Positions 7,194 through 15,467 of a stretch of DNA of 16,227 nucleotides are shown piece after piece. Position 1 is the first letter of the stretch; each line of letters starts with the position of its first letter. The notes under the pieces were generated by a model. It was not told the origin of the DNA, made no database searches, and saw only the letters and a list, made by a program, of their open reading frames with translations. Position numbers and translations under genes: made by a program. This DNA is from an uncultured Thiotrichaceae bacterium. GTDB lineage: Bacteria > Pseudomonadota > Gammaproteobacteria > Thiotrichales > Thiotrichaceae. Location: NCBI GenBank assembly GCA_937931765.1, contig CALHAO010000153.1, forward strand, positions 1 to 16,227, read 5' to 3'.

Positions 7194-8256
7194 AATGCTG
7201 CTCAAGCAGATCAGTTCGGGGCCATGTATTCAATACTGCATGTATGAGTGTTCCTAGCGGAATAGCAAAGAAAACACCCCAAACACCCCAGATAGCACCA
7301 AATACAAGTACAGCAGCAATGATGGCAGCCGGGTGCAAATTAACCATTCCGGAGAATAATAATGGCACCAGCAAGTTACCATCTAAAAACTGAATAATCA
7401 TGTACACCACCATTACCCAGATAAAATCAGAGGTATAACCCCACTGAAAATAAGCCACGATAGCAATCGGCAAAGTCACAATAGCCGCCCCTACATAGGG
7501 AATGAGCACAGAAATCCCCACCAAAAACGACAGCAATACCGCGTACTGAAGATCCAGCCACAAAAACGCAATAAATGTAGTTACCCAGATAATCAGGATT
7601 TCCAGAAATTTGCCCCTGACATAACTGGCAATTTTCCCGTTTACCTCATTCCAAACCTGAACCACCAAACCTTTATCACGCGGTAAAAAATTACCAAACC
7701 AACCAATAATTAACCGCTTATCTTTCAGAAAGAAAAATACCAGTAACGGCACAACTACCAAGTAGACCATAAAGGCAATAATGTCGAATACCGAAGCAAT
7801 AGAAAAACTAAGAATTTGCTGTGAACCCTGAGTAATCTGCGTCTTGGCGGAAGACAGTATTTCCAACACTACCTGCTCTGATACAAAAGTAGGGTATTTT
7901 TCAGGCAGCAGCATCACTACATTCTGACCTTTTGCCAGTATGTCCGGAATCTCCAGTACAAACTGAGTCGCCTGCTTAAACAGCAACGGTGCCAGCACAA
8001 AAAGCAGCAGCAGCAACAGTAGAATAAACACACTGAAGACAGACAACACAGAAATAAAGCGCGGCACTTTAAAACTGCGCATAAAATCAACACCGCCATC
8101 CAACAGGTAGGCAATAATGACCGCAGCCAATAATGGCGCAAGAATATCACCCGCAAACACCACCGTTGCTAGTCCAAACGACAATAGCAAAGCAAGGATA
8201 GCCACTTGTGGATTAGAGAAGTGCTGGTTGTACCAGTCATTCAGTAACTTGATCAT
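7192..8256 (-). CDS. AI-2E family (PerM-type) membrane transporter
   Basis: This is a 354-residue integral membrane protein of the PF01594 family. It has two N-terminal membrane segments (about 15-53), then a third (about 63-90) and a soluble, amphipathic stretch (about 92-140). Paired segments follow, including the long hydrophobic block at about 155-180. The typical C-terminal hallmark is FLDGNLLVPLLFSGMV followed by LHPAAIIAAVLVFGAIWG. Family members export autoinducer-2 (TqsA), exchange Na+ for H+, or have no known substrate, so the name gives no substrate here. ATG 8256 lacks a strong ribosome site. It starts 23 bases after the stop of the upstream 128-residue protein, so the two are probably co-transcribed and perhaps translationally coupled. 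Confidence 0.93.
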   Translation of the reverse strand: MIKLLNDWYNQHFSNPQVAILALLLSFGLATVVFAGDILAPLLAAVIIAYLLDGGVDFMRSFKVPRFISVLSVFSVFILLLLLLLFVLAPLLFKQATQFVLEIPDILAKGQNVVMLLPEKYPTFVSEQVVLEILSSAKTQITQGSQQILSFSIASVFDIIAFMVYLVVVPLLVFFFLKDKRLIIGWFGNFLPRDKGLVVQVWNEVNGKIASYVRGKFLEILIIWVTTFIAFLWLDLQYAVLLSFLVGISVLIPYVGAAIVTLPIAIVAYFQWGYTSDFIWVMVVYMIIQFLDGNLLVPLLFSGMVNLHPAAIIAAVLVFGAIWGVWGVFFAIPLGTLIHAVLNTWPRTDLLEQH

Positions 8257-8279
8257 ATTTATTCAGACTCGCCCGGTTG

Positions 8280-8666
8280 TTAACAGTTCTGTTCAAACTC
8301 TTTTTTTAATTGCTCGTAGTGATCAACAAATAGTTGCTCTAATTCGTCAATCACGTCTACAGCAGCCCGGCCATTAATCAGGTGCGTAGTCATCAGGTCT
8401 GAAGTCTGATGTAATAACTTATCTCTGTTGATCATCGGATAGGTGGCTGCCAGGCGTTTAATCGCTTTAACCACACTTTCCTGCTCCGGCCGCTCAATAG
8501 CTTCCGGATCAGGAAATTCACCTGCGGGGTATTCCGGCTCAGACACAGTCGCCAGAAAGTCAGCAAAACGAAGTAGTGTCTCCTTATCGCGATCATTTAA
8601 CTTAGCAAATGATTCGCGCAACCTCTTTTCATCCGACCCACCGGATGAATTAAGTATGGGCAACAT
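8280..8666 (-). CDS. Short soluble protein of unknown function, upstream of AI-2E permease
   Basis: This 128-residue acidic, mostly helical protein has no signal peptide or membrane segment. A charged helix near the N-terminus (SDEKRLRESFAKLNDRDKE, 11-29) is followed by LLRFADFLATV, a Pro/Glu-rich linker (43-63) and two more helices ending in DELEQLFVDHYEQLKKEF. The start is supported by GAGGGA 5 bases before ATG 8666. The pattern KLNDRDKETLLRFADFL recalls a conserved gammaproteobacterial hypothetical protein, but I cannot name a domain. Its place 23 bases ahead of the permease suggests a cytoplasmic partner or regulator of that transporter; that is inference from position only. Confidence 0.85.
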   Translation of the reverse strand: MLPILNSSGGSDEKRLRESFAKLNDRDKETLLRFADFLATVSEPEYPAGEFPDPEAIERPEQESVVKAIKRLAATYPMINRDKLLHQTSDLMTTHLINGRAAVDVIDELEQLFVDHYEQLKKEFEQNC

Positions 8667-8712
8667 AGGCTTCCCTCAGAAAGAATTGTCGACATTCTAC
8701 TGATATTACCTA

Positions 8713-8730
8713 TAGAAAGAAAACTTTCTA
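8713..8730 (-). terminator. Hairpin directly after the LysR-family gene
   Basis: TAGAAAG (8713-8719) and CTTTCTA (8724-8730) form a perfect 7-pair stem with a 4-base loop, one base beyond the regulator's TAG. It is A+T-rich and lacks a run of T after it on the minus strand, so it is at best a weak terminator or an mRNA 3'-end stabiliser. Read-through into the next genes is possible. Confidence 0.35.
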
Positions 8731-8731
8731 C

Positions 8732-9646
8732 CTAGTCGGCCTTAATTTTTTCAGCTTTTTTACAATAACTACGGGCAAACTCTAACAGTTCTTCCATCGC
8801 CGGTACTTTAAATTTCTGACGCTGACGCACAAATGAGAAGTCTCTTGATAGTGGCGGATCAAGCGGCACAGACACCAAAGAGGCTAATTTCAGCTCTTTA
8901 CTGATGCTGGCACTTGAAACCACTGAAACACCCATGCCTGCTTCCACTGCACCTTTAACTGCCTCAGGACTACCCAGCTCCAGACAATTAACAACTGCAT
9001 GTTTATCAATACCTTGCTCCATCATGTAGTCCACAGTCACCTCACGGGTACCGGAACCTTCCTCACGACAAATAAACGGGTATTCCATTAATTCCTTCAC
9101 TGAAACTTTGTCCAGTTTAGCCAACGCATGCTGCGGCGGCACAATCACCACCAACTCATCAGTGCGGCACACTTCTACCAGCAAATTCTTATTACCGACC
9201 GGGCCTTCTACCACACCCAAATCAATAACATTATTTTCAACCATTGACACGATGCCTTCGGTATTTGATACCCTGAGGCGCAGCTTCACATCCATATTCT
9301 TAGATTTAAAGTCACCCAATAAAGCAGGCAACATGTATTCAGAAATGGTGGTACTGGCTCCGATTGTCAACGATCCGCTAATATCATCGGTCATTTCACG
9401 AATGGCATTTTCCATTTCGCTGTAATGCTCAAAGATTTTCTCAGAGTAGCCAAAAACGATCTGACCGGCTTCAGTCAGCGAAACCCGGTTGTGGGTCCGG
9501 TCGAATAACCGGGTATCAAATTGATCTTCAAGCTGTCGAATCTGAAAAGTGACCGCTGGCTGAGTCATGTGTAAAACTTCAGCGGCTTTAGTAAAACTCA
9601 ACAAGCGAGCAACTGCGTGGAAGACCTGTAATCTTCTGTCTGACAT
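8732..9646 (-). CDS. LysR-type transcriptional regulator (CysL/YeiE-like subgroup)
   Basis: This 304-residue protein has the usual LysR layout. A winged helix-turn-helix occupies residues 1-62, with the recognition region FTKAAEVLHMTQPAVTFQI (18-36) and RLFDRTHNRVSLTEAG. A linker helix (65-88) and a periplasmic-binding-like effector domain (about 90-295; SLTIGASTTISEYMLP, then FICREEGSGTRE) follow. The effector-domain motifs resemble the group containing CysL/YeiE and CbbR, so sulfur, nitrogen or carbon metabolism are candidates, but the ligand is unknown. ATG 9646 has AAGGAG 11 bases upstream. A possible autoregulatory promoter lies at 9789-9804. The neighbours are ccoS upstream and the 128-residue protein downstream, both on the same strand; no divergent target gene is adjacent, unlike many LysR genes. 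Confidence 0.93.
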   Translation of the reverse strand: MSDRRLQVFHAVARLLSFTKAAEVLHMTQPAVTFQIRQLEDQFDTRLFDRTHNRVSLTEAGQIVFGYSEKIFEHYSEMENAIREMTDDISGSLTIGASTTISEYMLPALLGDFKSKNMDVKLRLRVSNTEGIVSMVENNVIDLGVVEGPVGNKNLLVEVCRTDELVVIVPPQHALAKLDKVSVKELMEYPFICREEGSGTREVTVDYMMEQGIDKHAVVNCLELGSPEAVKGAVEAGMGVSVVSSASISKELKLASLVSVPLDPPLSRDFSFVRQRQKFKVPAMEELLEFARSYCKKAEKIKAD

Positions 9647-9788
9647 GGAAACCTATTCTCCTTATAGTGACACTACTATGTCCGGCGTGTGAGGGGGTTA
9701 CTCAGCAACGTACCGGTACATTCTGTTCAATTATCCGTAATCTGATGAAACGACTAATGAACAATCAACGGTTGCTCATCAATATCTT

Positions 9789-9804
9789 CTATTAATTTAT
9801 AGCA
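9789..9804 (-). promoter_or_regulatory. Possible promoter and autoregulatory site of the LysR gene
   Basis: On the minus strand TGCTATAAA (9804-9796) resembles an extended -10. It overlaps the imperfect palindrome CTATTAATTTATAG (9789-9802), which has a T-N11-A-like outline. LysR proteins commonly bind such sites over their own promoters. The leader would be about 140 bases and no -35 is convincing, so this is weak. The remainder of the 291-base gap (9647-9937) shows nothing else I can name. Confidence 0.25.
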
Positions 9805-9937
9805 AAATCCATTTCTTTAGAATAGGACAATTCTACGCTTTCAGCTTGAAATAATGTTGATTGAACTCCCCACTCTCCGACAGGAAGTCCAATTTATAGA
9901 ATTAACAGCAAACAAGATAAATTAATCGATCACAAAA

Positions 9938-10150
9938 TCAACTCAGTTTATCATCTTTTGGCGCTGAGTCTTCTGATTTTGCCTTATAACCCGGAACGCG
10001 CGGATCATCATCATCCATCAGAATCCGGTAAGCAGGCCCTTCAAGATCATCGTATTGCCCGCTTTTCACTGTATAGGTAAACGCAATCACCACCACAATC
10101 ATCACACCGATAGCTATCGGTATCAGCATATAGAGTGCTTCCATCATCAT
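9938..10150 (-). CDS. ccoS: cbb3-type cytochrome oxidase assembly protein CcoS
   Basis: CcoS is a small inner-membrane factor needed to form active cbb3 oxidase, probably for cofactor (heme or copper) insertion. The product is about 70 residues. It has one N-terminal membrane helix (LIPIAIGVMIVVVIAFTY) and the family signature VKSGQYDDLEGPAYRILMDDD, followed by a polar tail. Three consecutive ATG codons at 10150, 10147 and 10144 leave the exact start open. GGGA at 10154-10151 best suits the third, while a GTG at 10156 would add two residues. It follows ccoI by 68 bases and is the last gene of the ccoGHIS series. Confidence 0.95.
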   Translation of the reverse strand: MMMEALYMLIPIAIGVMIVVVIAFTYTVKSGQYDDLEGPAYRILMDDDDPRVPGYKAKSEDSAPKDDKLS

Positions 10151-10218
10151 TCCCACAAGGCTATGTTAAGCTGCTTAATATATACCAAAATAAAATATAA
10201 AGCCTGATAAAACCTGAT

Positions 10219-12666
10219 TTATTGCTTCAGCCTCAGCGCATTTAAGACTACCACCAGCGAACTCACCGACATACCGATAGCAGCCACCCAAGGAGGGATA
10301 ATGCCACTGGCCGCCAGAGGGATTGCCAGTAAATTATAACCAATCGCCCAGGCAAAGTTCTGCCTGATTATTGCCTGCATACGACGTGCCGTTTTAATAG
10401 CAAAAGGCAATTGCTGCAGGTTTTCAGATAATAACACCATATCCGCGCTGGCCTGGGCTAATTGCGAGCCACTGCCCATCGCTACTGATACCTGCGCACC
10501 CGCTAATACCGGCGCATCATTCACGCCATCGCCGACCATTGCTACTACTTGCCCGTCTTCCTGCAACTTCTGTAGATAAGCCAGCTTGTCATCCGGCAAT
10601 TTTCCACCCCGTGCATGCGGAATAGACAGCTCTTCTGCCACGGTATCCACCACTGCAACAGCATCACCACTTAATAACGTGACACTCACACCCATAGCGT
10701 GCAGATCAGCTATAACTTGTTTGGCTTCAGGACGTAACTGATCCGACAATTCAATCACTGCCAGCCAACCTTGTTCGCTACCCAGATAGACTTTGGAAGT
10801 ACCTGCGTGCTGCCCTTCGGCTCCGCTCAAGGCGCGGTCAGGTACAACATTACCCACTATCTCACTAACAAATGCAGCCGTACCAATACGATAGATCTGC
10901 CCCTGGTAAGCCCCTTGCACTCCACGCCCGGACTCTGCCAACAGATCGGTAACAATGACTTTGCCATCACTCAGCATAGCAATCGCCTTACCCACCGGGT
11001 GCTCTGTCGCAGCTTCCAGCCCGGCAGCCAGTTGCAAACATTCAGTTTCAGCCTTATCACCCAACAAGTGAATCTGTCCGGCATGTAAATGACCAAAACT
11101 CAGCGTACCGGTTTTGTCAAAAATCAGATGATCAACCTTAGCCAGCGTTTCCAGCGCATGACCACGGGTAGTCAGCACACCCTTGGAAGTCAGCAGGCCG
11201 GTAGCCGCTGTTAAGGCAGTTGGTGTCGCCAGTGACAAAGCACAAGGACATGTCACCACCAACACGGACAACATAATCCAGAAAGCTTCTCCCGGCTCGC
11301 GCAGATACCAAAAAGTAAAAACTGCCGCTGACAGCAATAATATGAATAATACAAACCATGATGCGATGCGATCCGCCAAATGGGCGATGTGGGGTTTTTC
11401 TGTTTGCGCCCGATCCAGTAGCCGTACAATAGAGGCCAGCACCGTGCTATCACCCAGCTTATTAACCTGCATCGTTAACGGGCTTTCAATATTTAAGGTA
11501 CCACCAATCAACTCATCTCCAGTGGCCTTAGCCAACGGCAGGCTTTCACCGGTTAACAATGACTCATTGACACTGCTTTGACCTTCAACCACCTCGCCAT
11601 CCGCCGGAACCGTTTCCCCCGGACGAATTAAGACCTGATCACCCAGCTCCAATTCACCCACCGACACCGTTTCCTGCCCACCATTTTTTAAGCGTACCGC
11701 CGTCGCCGGTAATAGGCGCACCAACTCTTCCGCTACCTGCCCGGCTTTGTGACGGGCATTCATCTCCAGAAAGCGTCCACCCAACAAAAAAAACGTAAAC
11801 ATAGTGACGGAATCAAAATAAACTTCACCACTATGACTCAGCGTTGCCCAAACACTGGCCACATAAGCCGTGCCGATTGCCAGCGACACCGGCACATCCA
11901 TCCCCGCCTGTTTGCGGCGCAGATCCCGCCAAGCGGAAGTAAAAAAAACTTTGGAGGCATAGAACACCACCGGTGTAGCAACAATAAAACTGGCCCAGCG
12001 CAAGAGCTGCTGCATGCCTTCGCTCATGTCCGAGTATTCACCCATGTACAAAGCCAGTGAAATCATCATCACCTGCATCATGCCTAAACCTGATACAGCG
12101 ATGCGGCGCAAAGCAGTGGAACGTTCTTTTTTCTGTAAGGATTCCAGACGACCAGGATCGAAGGGGTGCGCCTGATAACCAATATCAGTAATCGCCTTCA
12201 GTACATCACTGAGTTTGATCTGCTCATTATCCCATTTCAGACTGGCACGATGAGTTGAGTAATTAACCCGGAAATCAATCACACCGGGTAGTTGTTTAAC
12301 ATGCCGCTCATTCAGCCAGACACAAGCCGCACACACAATACCTTCCAGAATCAGTGATGCCTCGCGGACACTGCCTCCGGCATCACGCACAAATGAGCGT
12401 TGTAAATCAGCAGAATCATACACCTGGAGTTTGAGTAACTGCTCAGGAATCAGGTCTTCCGGCCGACTGCTGACTTCAGTGCGGAACCGGTAAAAATCCA
12501 ATAAGCCATTATCAATAATAGCCTGCGCTACTGCCTGACAACCGGTGCAACACATATCACGCGACCGAGCCTCAATGACCACTTCATAATGCGCACCATT
12601 AGGCACTGGCAAACCACAATGAAAACAGCCACCCTGAACTGCCACTGTTACATCACTATCAGCCAT
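10219..12666 (-). CDS. ccoI: Copper-exporting P1B-type ATPase CcoI (cbb3 oxidase assembly)
   Basis: CcoI (FixI) moves Cu+ across the inner membrane to supply the CuB centre of cbb3 oxidase. In the 815-residue product, an N-terminal Cys cluster (C14, C17, C39, C40, C43) precedes a heavy-metal-binding domain with CAAC (112-115). The eight-helix P1B core carries TGES (372-375), CPC (473-475), the phosphorylated D517 in DKTGT, HP (556-557) and GDGVND (712-717). The ATG shares one base with the stop of the preceding gene (TAATG), so translation is coupled. An odd stretch at residues 608-623 (VVPDRALSGAEG...) is encoded by a repeat-like element, see 10799-10845. It falls in a loop between the N and P domains and leaves the frame open, so the protein is probably active. 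Confidence 0.97.
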   Translation of the reverse strand: MADSDVTVAVQGGCFHCGLPVPNGAHYEVVIEARSRDMCCTGCQAVAQAIIDNGLLDFYRFRTEVSSRPEDLIPEQLLKLQVYDSADLQRSFVRDAGGSVREASLILEGIVCAACVWLNERHVKQLPGVIDFRVNYSTHRASLKWDNEQIKLSDVLKAITDIGYQAHPFDPGRLESLQKKERSTALRRIAVSGLGMMQVMMISLALYMGEYSDMSEGMQQLLRWASFIVATPVVFYASKVFFTSAWRDLRRKQAGMDVPVSLAIGTAYVASVWATLSHSGEVYFDSVTMFTFFLLGGRFLEMNARHKAGQVAEELVRLLPATAVRLKNGGQETVSVGELELGDQVLIRPGETVPADGEVVEGQSSVNESLLTGESLPLAKATGDELIGGTLNIESPLTMQVNKLGDSTVLASIVRLLDRAQTEKPHIAHLADRIASWFVLFILLLSAAVFTFWYLREPGEAFWIMLSVLVVTCPCALSLATPTALTAATGLLTSKGVLTTRGHALETLAKVDHLIFDKTGTLSFGHLHAGQIHLLGDKAETECLQLAAGLEAATEHPVGKAIAMLSDGKVIVTDLLAESGRGVQGAYQGQIYRIGTAAFVSEIVGNVVPDRALSGAEGQHAGTSKVYLGSEQGWLAVIELSDQLRPEAKQVIADLHAMGVSVTLLSGDAVAVVDTVAEELSIPHARGGKLPDDKLAYLQKLQEDGQVVAMVGDGVNDAPVLAGAQVSVAMGSGSQLAQASADMVLLSENLQQLPFAIKTARRMQAIIRQNFAWAIGYNLLAIPLAASGIIPPWVAAIGMSVSSLVVVLNALRLKQ
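10799..10845. repeat. In-frame palindromic repeat copy inside ccoI
   Basis: The segment 10815-10837 matches the left half of the intergenic repeat (926-948) at 20 of 23 bases. It is enclosed by a perfect 7-base inverted repeat, GTACCTG (10799-10805) and CAGGTAC (10839-10845), with more partial pairing inside. On the coding strand it reads DRALSGAEG, and the intergenic copy would read CRALSGVEE in the same direction. This looks like a mobile palindromic element tolerated within a protein loop. The second arm of the intergenic element is not conserved here. Confidence 0.7.
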
Positions 12667-13520
12667 TAGCTACCAGCAGCCACCTGAGTTGTTCCTGTCG
12701 TCTGATGAGTTGCCTCACCCTGCACCACTGTCAGCACCACAGTCCACAAACCCGGCGCATCCAGGATGACATTATTGCCGTAGGAACCACGCACATGCTC
12801 AGGCAACATCAACGTCTTATCCAAACGGCTATCACCAGGACGCAAGAAACGCGCCTCCACCTGAGCACCGGCAATAGGCTTACCTTCTTTATCCTTCACA
12901 TCAATGCTGAACACAGATGGCTGGTTGATGACCGGTGATTGCTGCCAGCCATTACTGATCACCCAGCCACGTTCACGTTGTGCCACCTTGTCTTCAAGGT
13001 AGTTATTAAACTGATCATATTTCTCCTGATAATCATTGGAAACCTCACCCGGAAACGCTGAAACAATTTTCGCACCGCTACGTGGTTCAGGCAGCCACCG
13101 CGCCATAAATTCACTACTGGCACCCTTACTGGCCAGTGTAATAATAGTAGAATCCACCACCGCCAGTATCAGAAAGAAGCACACAATAATAGCAGGCCCC
13201 CAATGGAACCAACCCTTTTGCACCGGCGCATCATCAACATGCCCGACATGTGCATCCAGCTCCATTTTCAGGCGGCGGTGACTGGTAATAATACCAAGGC
13301 CATAACCCGACATCACAAAGAAGGCGAAGTGAATCGCAAAGACATCCATGCCTGCCCAATGAATCACACCGAATGGCACGTACACCGCCATTACTAACAA
13401 AATAGTTAACATCGCAGATAACTTATTATCCCAATGTAATACCTTGTAAAATATGAAGAACAGAATGAATACACTCACAACACCTGTGGCAAGTGTAATA
13501 AATAAGCTTACATTTTCCAT
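12666..13520 (-). CDS. ccoH: FixH/CcoH-family membrane protein, long form
   Basis: This is a 284-residue protein in the ccoH position between ccoG and ccoI. CcoH/FixH associates with cbb3 oxidase and is needed for its assembly or stability. Membrane segments are visible at about 5-27, 35-52, 60-80 and 108-130, followed by a periplasmic beta-rich domain. That domain holds NDYQEKYDQFNNYLEDKVAQ (160-179), then FSIDVKDKEGKPIAGAQVEARF and DAPGLWTVVLTV, which match the FixH fold of an N-terminal helix pair and an immunoglobulin-like sheet. Usual FixH proteins have about 150-180 residues and a single membrane helix; the first 100 or so residues with three extra helices are additional. GAGG lies far (about 13 bases) from the ATG. 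The stop overlaps the ccoI start by one base. Confidence 0.87.
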   Translation of the reverse strand: MENVSLFITLATGVVSVFILFFIFYKVLHWDNKLSAMLTILLVMAVYVPFGVIHWAGMDVFAIHFAFFVMSGYGLGIITSHRRLKMELDAHVGHVDDAPVQKGWFHWGPAIIVCFFLILAVVDSTIITLASKGASSEFMARWLPEPRSGAKIVSAFPGEVSNDYQEKYDQFNNYLEDKVAQRERGWVISNGWQQSPVINQPSVFSIDVKDKEGKPIAGAQVEARFLRPGDSRLDKTLMLPEHVRGSYGNNVILDAPGLWTVVLTVVQGEATHQTTGTTQVAAGS

Positions 13521-13565
13521 GAAACTGGCCCGACCTCTATAATCCTGTGCATAGGAACTAATGCC

Positions 13566-14975
13566 TCAGGGTGTAATAAACTGTGAAGGAATAATCACCG
13601 AATCAGTGACTTCACCCGCTATAGGCTTTAATTCAAAGGTGAATTCGCGATTTTTAATGGAGCCTTTACTCTCCGCCGCGTAGCGTACTTTAGCCAGCAA
13701 GCGAATACTAGAATCCGGGCCTAGTTCAATGTTTGCCGGATCGACACTACCCAAGGTCATTTCAGCACCTTCCATACGCTGTAACGACAACTGATAACTC
13801 GCAGGCTTCATGGTCTTATTATTAATTTTTACTTCGTAGCTATTTTGAATCCGACCATCAGATAATATAACAAACAACGGGCTACGCACCTGCAATGCAG
13901 TCGCTTCCAGTAATTTGGTCGAAGCCACACTCCATGCCAGATAAGCCGCCGCCAGTATGGTAGCCAGCCCATAACCCACCGTGCGTAACTTCAGGAATTG
14001 GGTTTTACCGCCCTCAAGCTCGCGTTCAGAGGTATATCGGATCAGACCACGCTCCCAACCCTGTTTATCCATGATGCCATCACACGCATCAATGCATAAT
14101 GCACAGTGAATGCAGTTAATCTGCAAGCCGTCACGAATATCAATACCAGTCGGACACACCTGCACACACAAGCCGCAGTCGATACAATCACCATGCCCCT
14201 GCTCTTGTCGGGTATCACGATTACGTAAGTCTTTAATCGGCTTAGCACGTCCAGCCGCACCCTCACCACGCTTCGGGTCATACGATACAATCGTTGTATC
14301 ATGATCAAACATTACACTCTGGAAACGTGAATAAGGACAAATATGCATACAGACATATTCTTTAACCCAACCAGCTGCCAGATAAGTCGTACCCATCAGC
14401 AAAAAAGCAGTGACATAAGCCGCAGCCGGAGCTGCACCGGTAAAAAAGCGATACGTCATCTCAAACGCATCAGCCCAGTACAACACGAAGGTCAGCCCCG
14501 TCCACAAAGCAAGCGACAACCATAAAGCATGCGTCCCCAGCACTTTGACTAGTTTTTCTCTGTTCCACACTTGTTTTTGCAGGCGGATACGTGCAACACG
14601 GTCACCCTGAATCTTACGCTCTATAAAACGGAAAGCATCTGTCCACAAGGTCTGAAAACAGAAATAACCACAGAACACCCGCCCAAACATCGTGGTCACA
14701 AAGAATAATAAAACAGCGGCGAGAAATAACAGAGCAGTCAGCCAGAAAACATCCTGCGCATGCATAACGAGATCAAACAGATAATAACGGCGCGTCTCAA
14801 TATCAAATAATATCGCCTGATCCGGGCCGACTTCACGTGTCCAGCGAATCCAGGGCAGAATAAAAAACAAAGCATAGGCCATCGCCATAATGCCGGTCTT
14901 CAAACTACGAAAACGCCCCTTCACTGACCGTGGCTGTACGGTGTGCTTGGGCTGAATGACATGAACATTGCTCAT
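13566..14975 (-). CDS. ccoG: Cytochrome c oxidase accessory protein CcoG (RdxA/FixG)
   Basis: CcoG is a polytopic inner-membrane Fe-S protein that reduces Cu2+ to Cu+ for cbb3 oxidase maturation. The 469-residue product has membrane segments near 28-43, 76-95, 150-166, 185-202 and 333-350. It carries CGYFC (102-106), a CMHICP motif (209-214), two 4Fe-4S cysteine sets (C264, C267, C270, C274 and C288, C291, C294, C298) and a C-terminal immunoglobulin-like domain (about 365-469). ATG 14975 is preceded by a weak GAG-containing site. It is the first gene of the ccoG-ccoH-ccoI-ccoS series, 45 bases before ccoH, and has its own candidate FNR-type promoter. ccoNOP are not directly upstream, in contrast to many proteobacteria. 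Confidence 0.97.
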   Translation of the reverse strand: MSNVHVIQPKHTVQPRSVKGRFRSLKTGIMAMAYALFFILPWIRWTREVGPDQAILFDIETRRYYLFDLVMHAQDVFWLTALLFLAAVLLFFVTTMFGRVFCGYFCFQTLWTDAFRFIERKIQGDRVARIRLQKQVWNREKLVKVLGTHALWLSLALWTGLTFVLYWADAFEMTYRFFTGAAPAAAYVTAFLLMGTTYLAAGWVKEYVCMHICPYSRFQSVMFDHDTTIVSYDPKRGEGAAGRAKPIKDLRNRDTRQEQGHGDCIDCGLCVQVCPTGIDIRDGLQINCIHCALCIDACDGIMDKQGWERGLIRYTSERELEGGKTQFLKLRTVGYGLATILAAAYLAWSVASTKLLEATALQVRSPLFVILSDGRIQNSYEVKINNKTMKPASYQLSLQRMEGAEMTLGSVDPANIELGPDSSIRLLAKVRYAAESKGSIKNREFTFELKPIAGEVTDSVIIPSQFITP

Positions 14976-15009
14976 ACTGGTCTCATCAATCTACTATTCG
15001 GGAGCTTCG

Positions 15010-15050
15010 ATCATACGCAATTAGCAGTACTTTACCTTGCGCTAGCTCAA
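15010..15050 (-). promoter_or_regulatory. Candidate FNR/Anr-activated promoter of ccoG
   Basis: On the minus strand TTGAGCTAGCGCAA (15050-15037) agrees with the FNR/Anr box TTGAT-N4-ATCAA at 7 of 10 defined positions. TATGAT (15015-15010), a good -10, follows after 21 bases. A start near 15003 would put the box centre at about -40.5, which is the class II activator position. FNR-type control of cbb3 maturation genes is well known, so the setting is right even though the downstream half-site is poor. The leader would be 28 bases. Confidence 0.45.
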
Positions 15051-15092
15051 TAGAAAACCAGTAATTCAGTTTTTTCTAATAGACCTTATGGG

Positions 15093-15353
15093 TCAGACCA
15101 GTAATACCACAACCACCACACTGCCCACTAACAATGCAGCTACGCCCGCAGCCAATACCCACTTACAACTCCAGTCTATACCCATAAAGGAATCCTCAGA
15201 TCCACCACCGGTAATCAACCCTTGGGCGCGGGCCTGCTCAATCTCCTGCTCCAGGCGATAACGCTGGGCAGCTAATGCCTCATTTTGTAAACGATCCCAT
15301 TCCATCTGATCTTTCTTATCCCCGTCTTCGCGCAACTCTGCTTCTTTTGGCAT
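15093..15353 (-). CDS. Small coiled-coil, tail-anchored protein of unknown function
   Basis: From ATG 15353 this gives 86 residues (MPKEAELREDGDKKDQ). A TTG 27 bases earlier would add nine residues but has no better ribosome site. A charged helix rich in Glu, Gln and Arg (about 15-47; QNEALAAQRYRLEQEIEQA) suits a short coiled coil. A Gly/Ser hinge and one C-terminal hydrophobic helix (WVLAAGVAALLVGSVVVVVLLV, split by no charge) suit membrane anchoring with the bulk in the cytoplasm. I recognise no family. It lies 114 bases downstream of the metallopeptidase gene on the same strand and 117 bases ahead of ccoG; a link to either is not shown. Confidence 0.7.
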   Translation of the reverse strand: MPKEAELREDGDKKDQMEWDRLQNEALAAQRYRLEQEIEQARAQGLITGGGSEDSFMGIDWSCKWVLAAGVAALLVGSVVVVVLLV

Positions 15354-15467
15354 CTTATTCACGATTATTATTGTCTGCAAAGGACGTATTCAAGAGGAAT
15401 TGGAACAAAAGCCCCAGCGGTATCACGACATCAGTGGATATTTTGTCGACATACGGATTAATAGAGG

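Noticed and set aside
11138..11581. Overlapping open frames on both strands within ccoI
   Set aside because: Shadow frames of the long ccoI gene; none has a ribosome site or recognisable protein features.
15056..15106. Two copies of ATTACTGGT (minus strand) around the end of the 15093 gene
   Set aside because: Nine bases, no symmetry or flanking structure; expected by chance or a minor slip, and not a recognisable attachment site.
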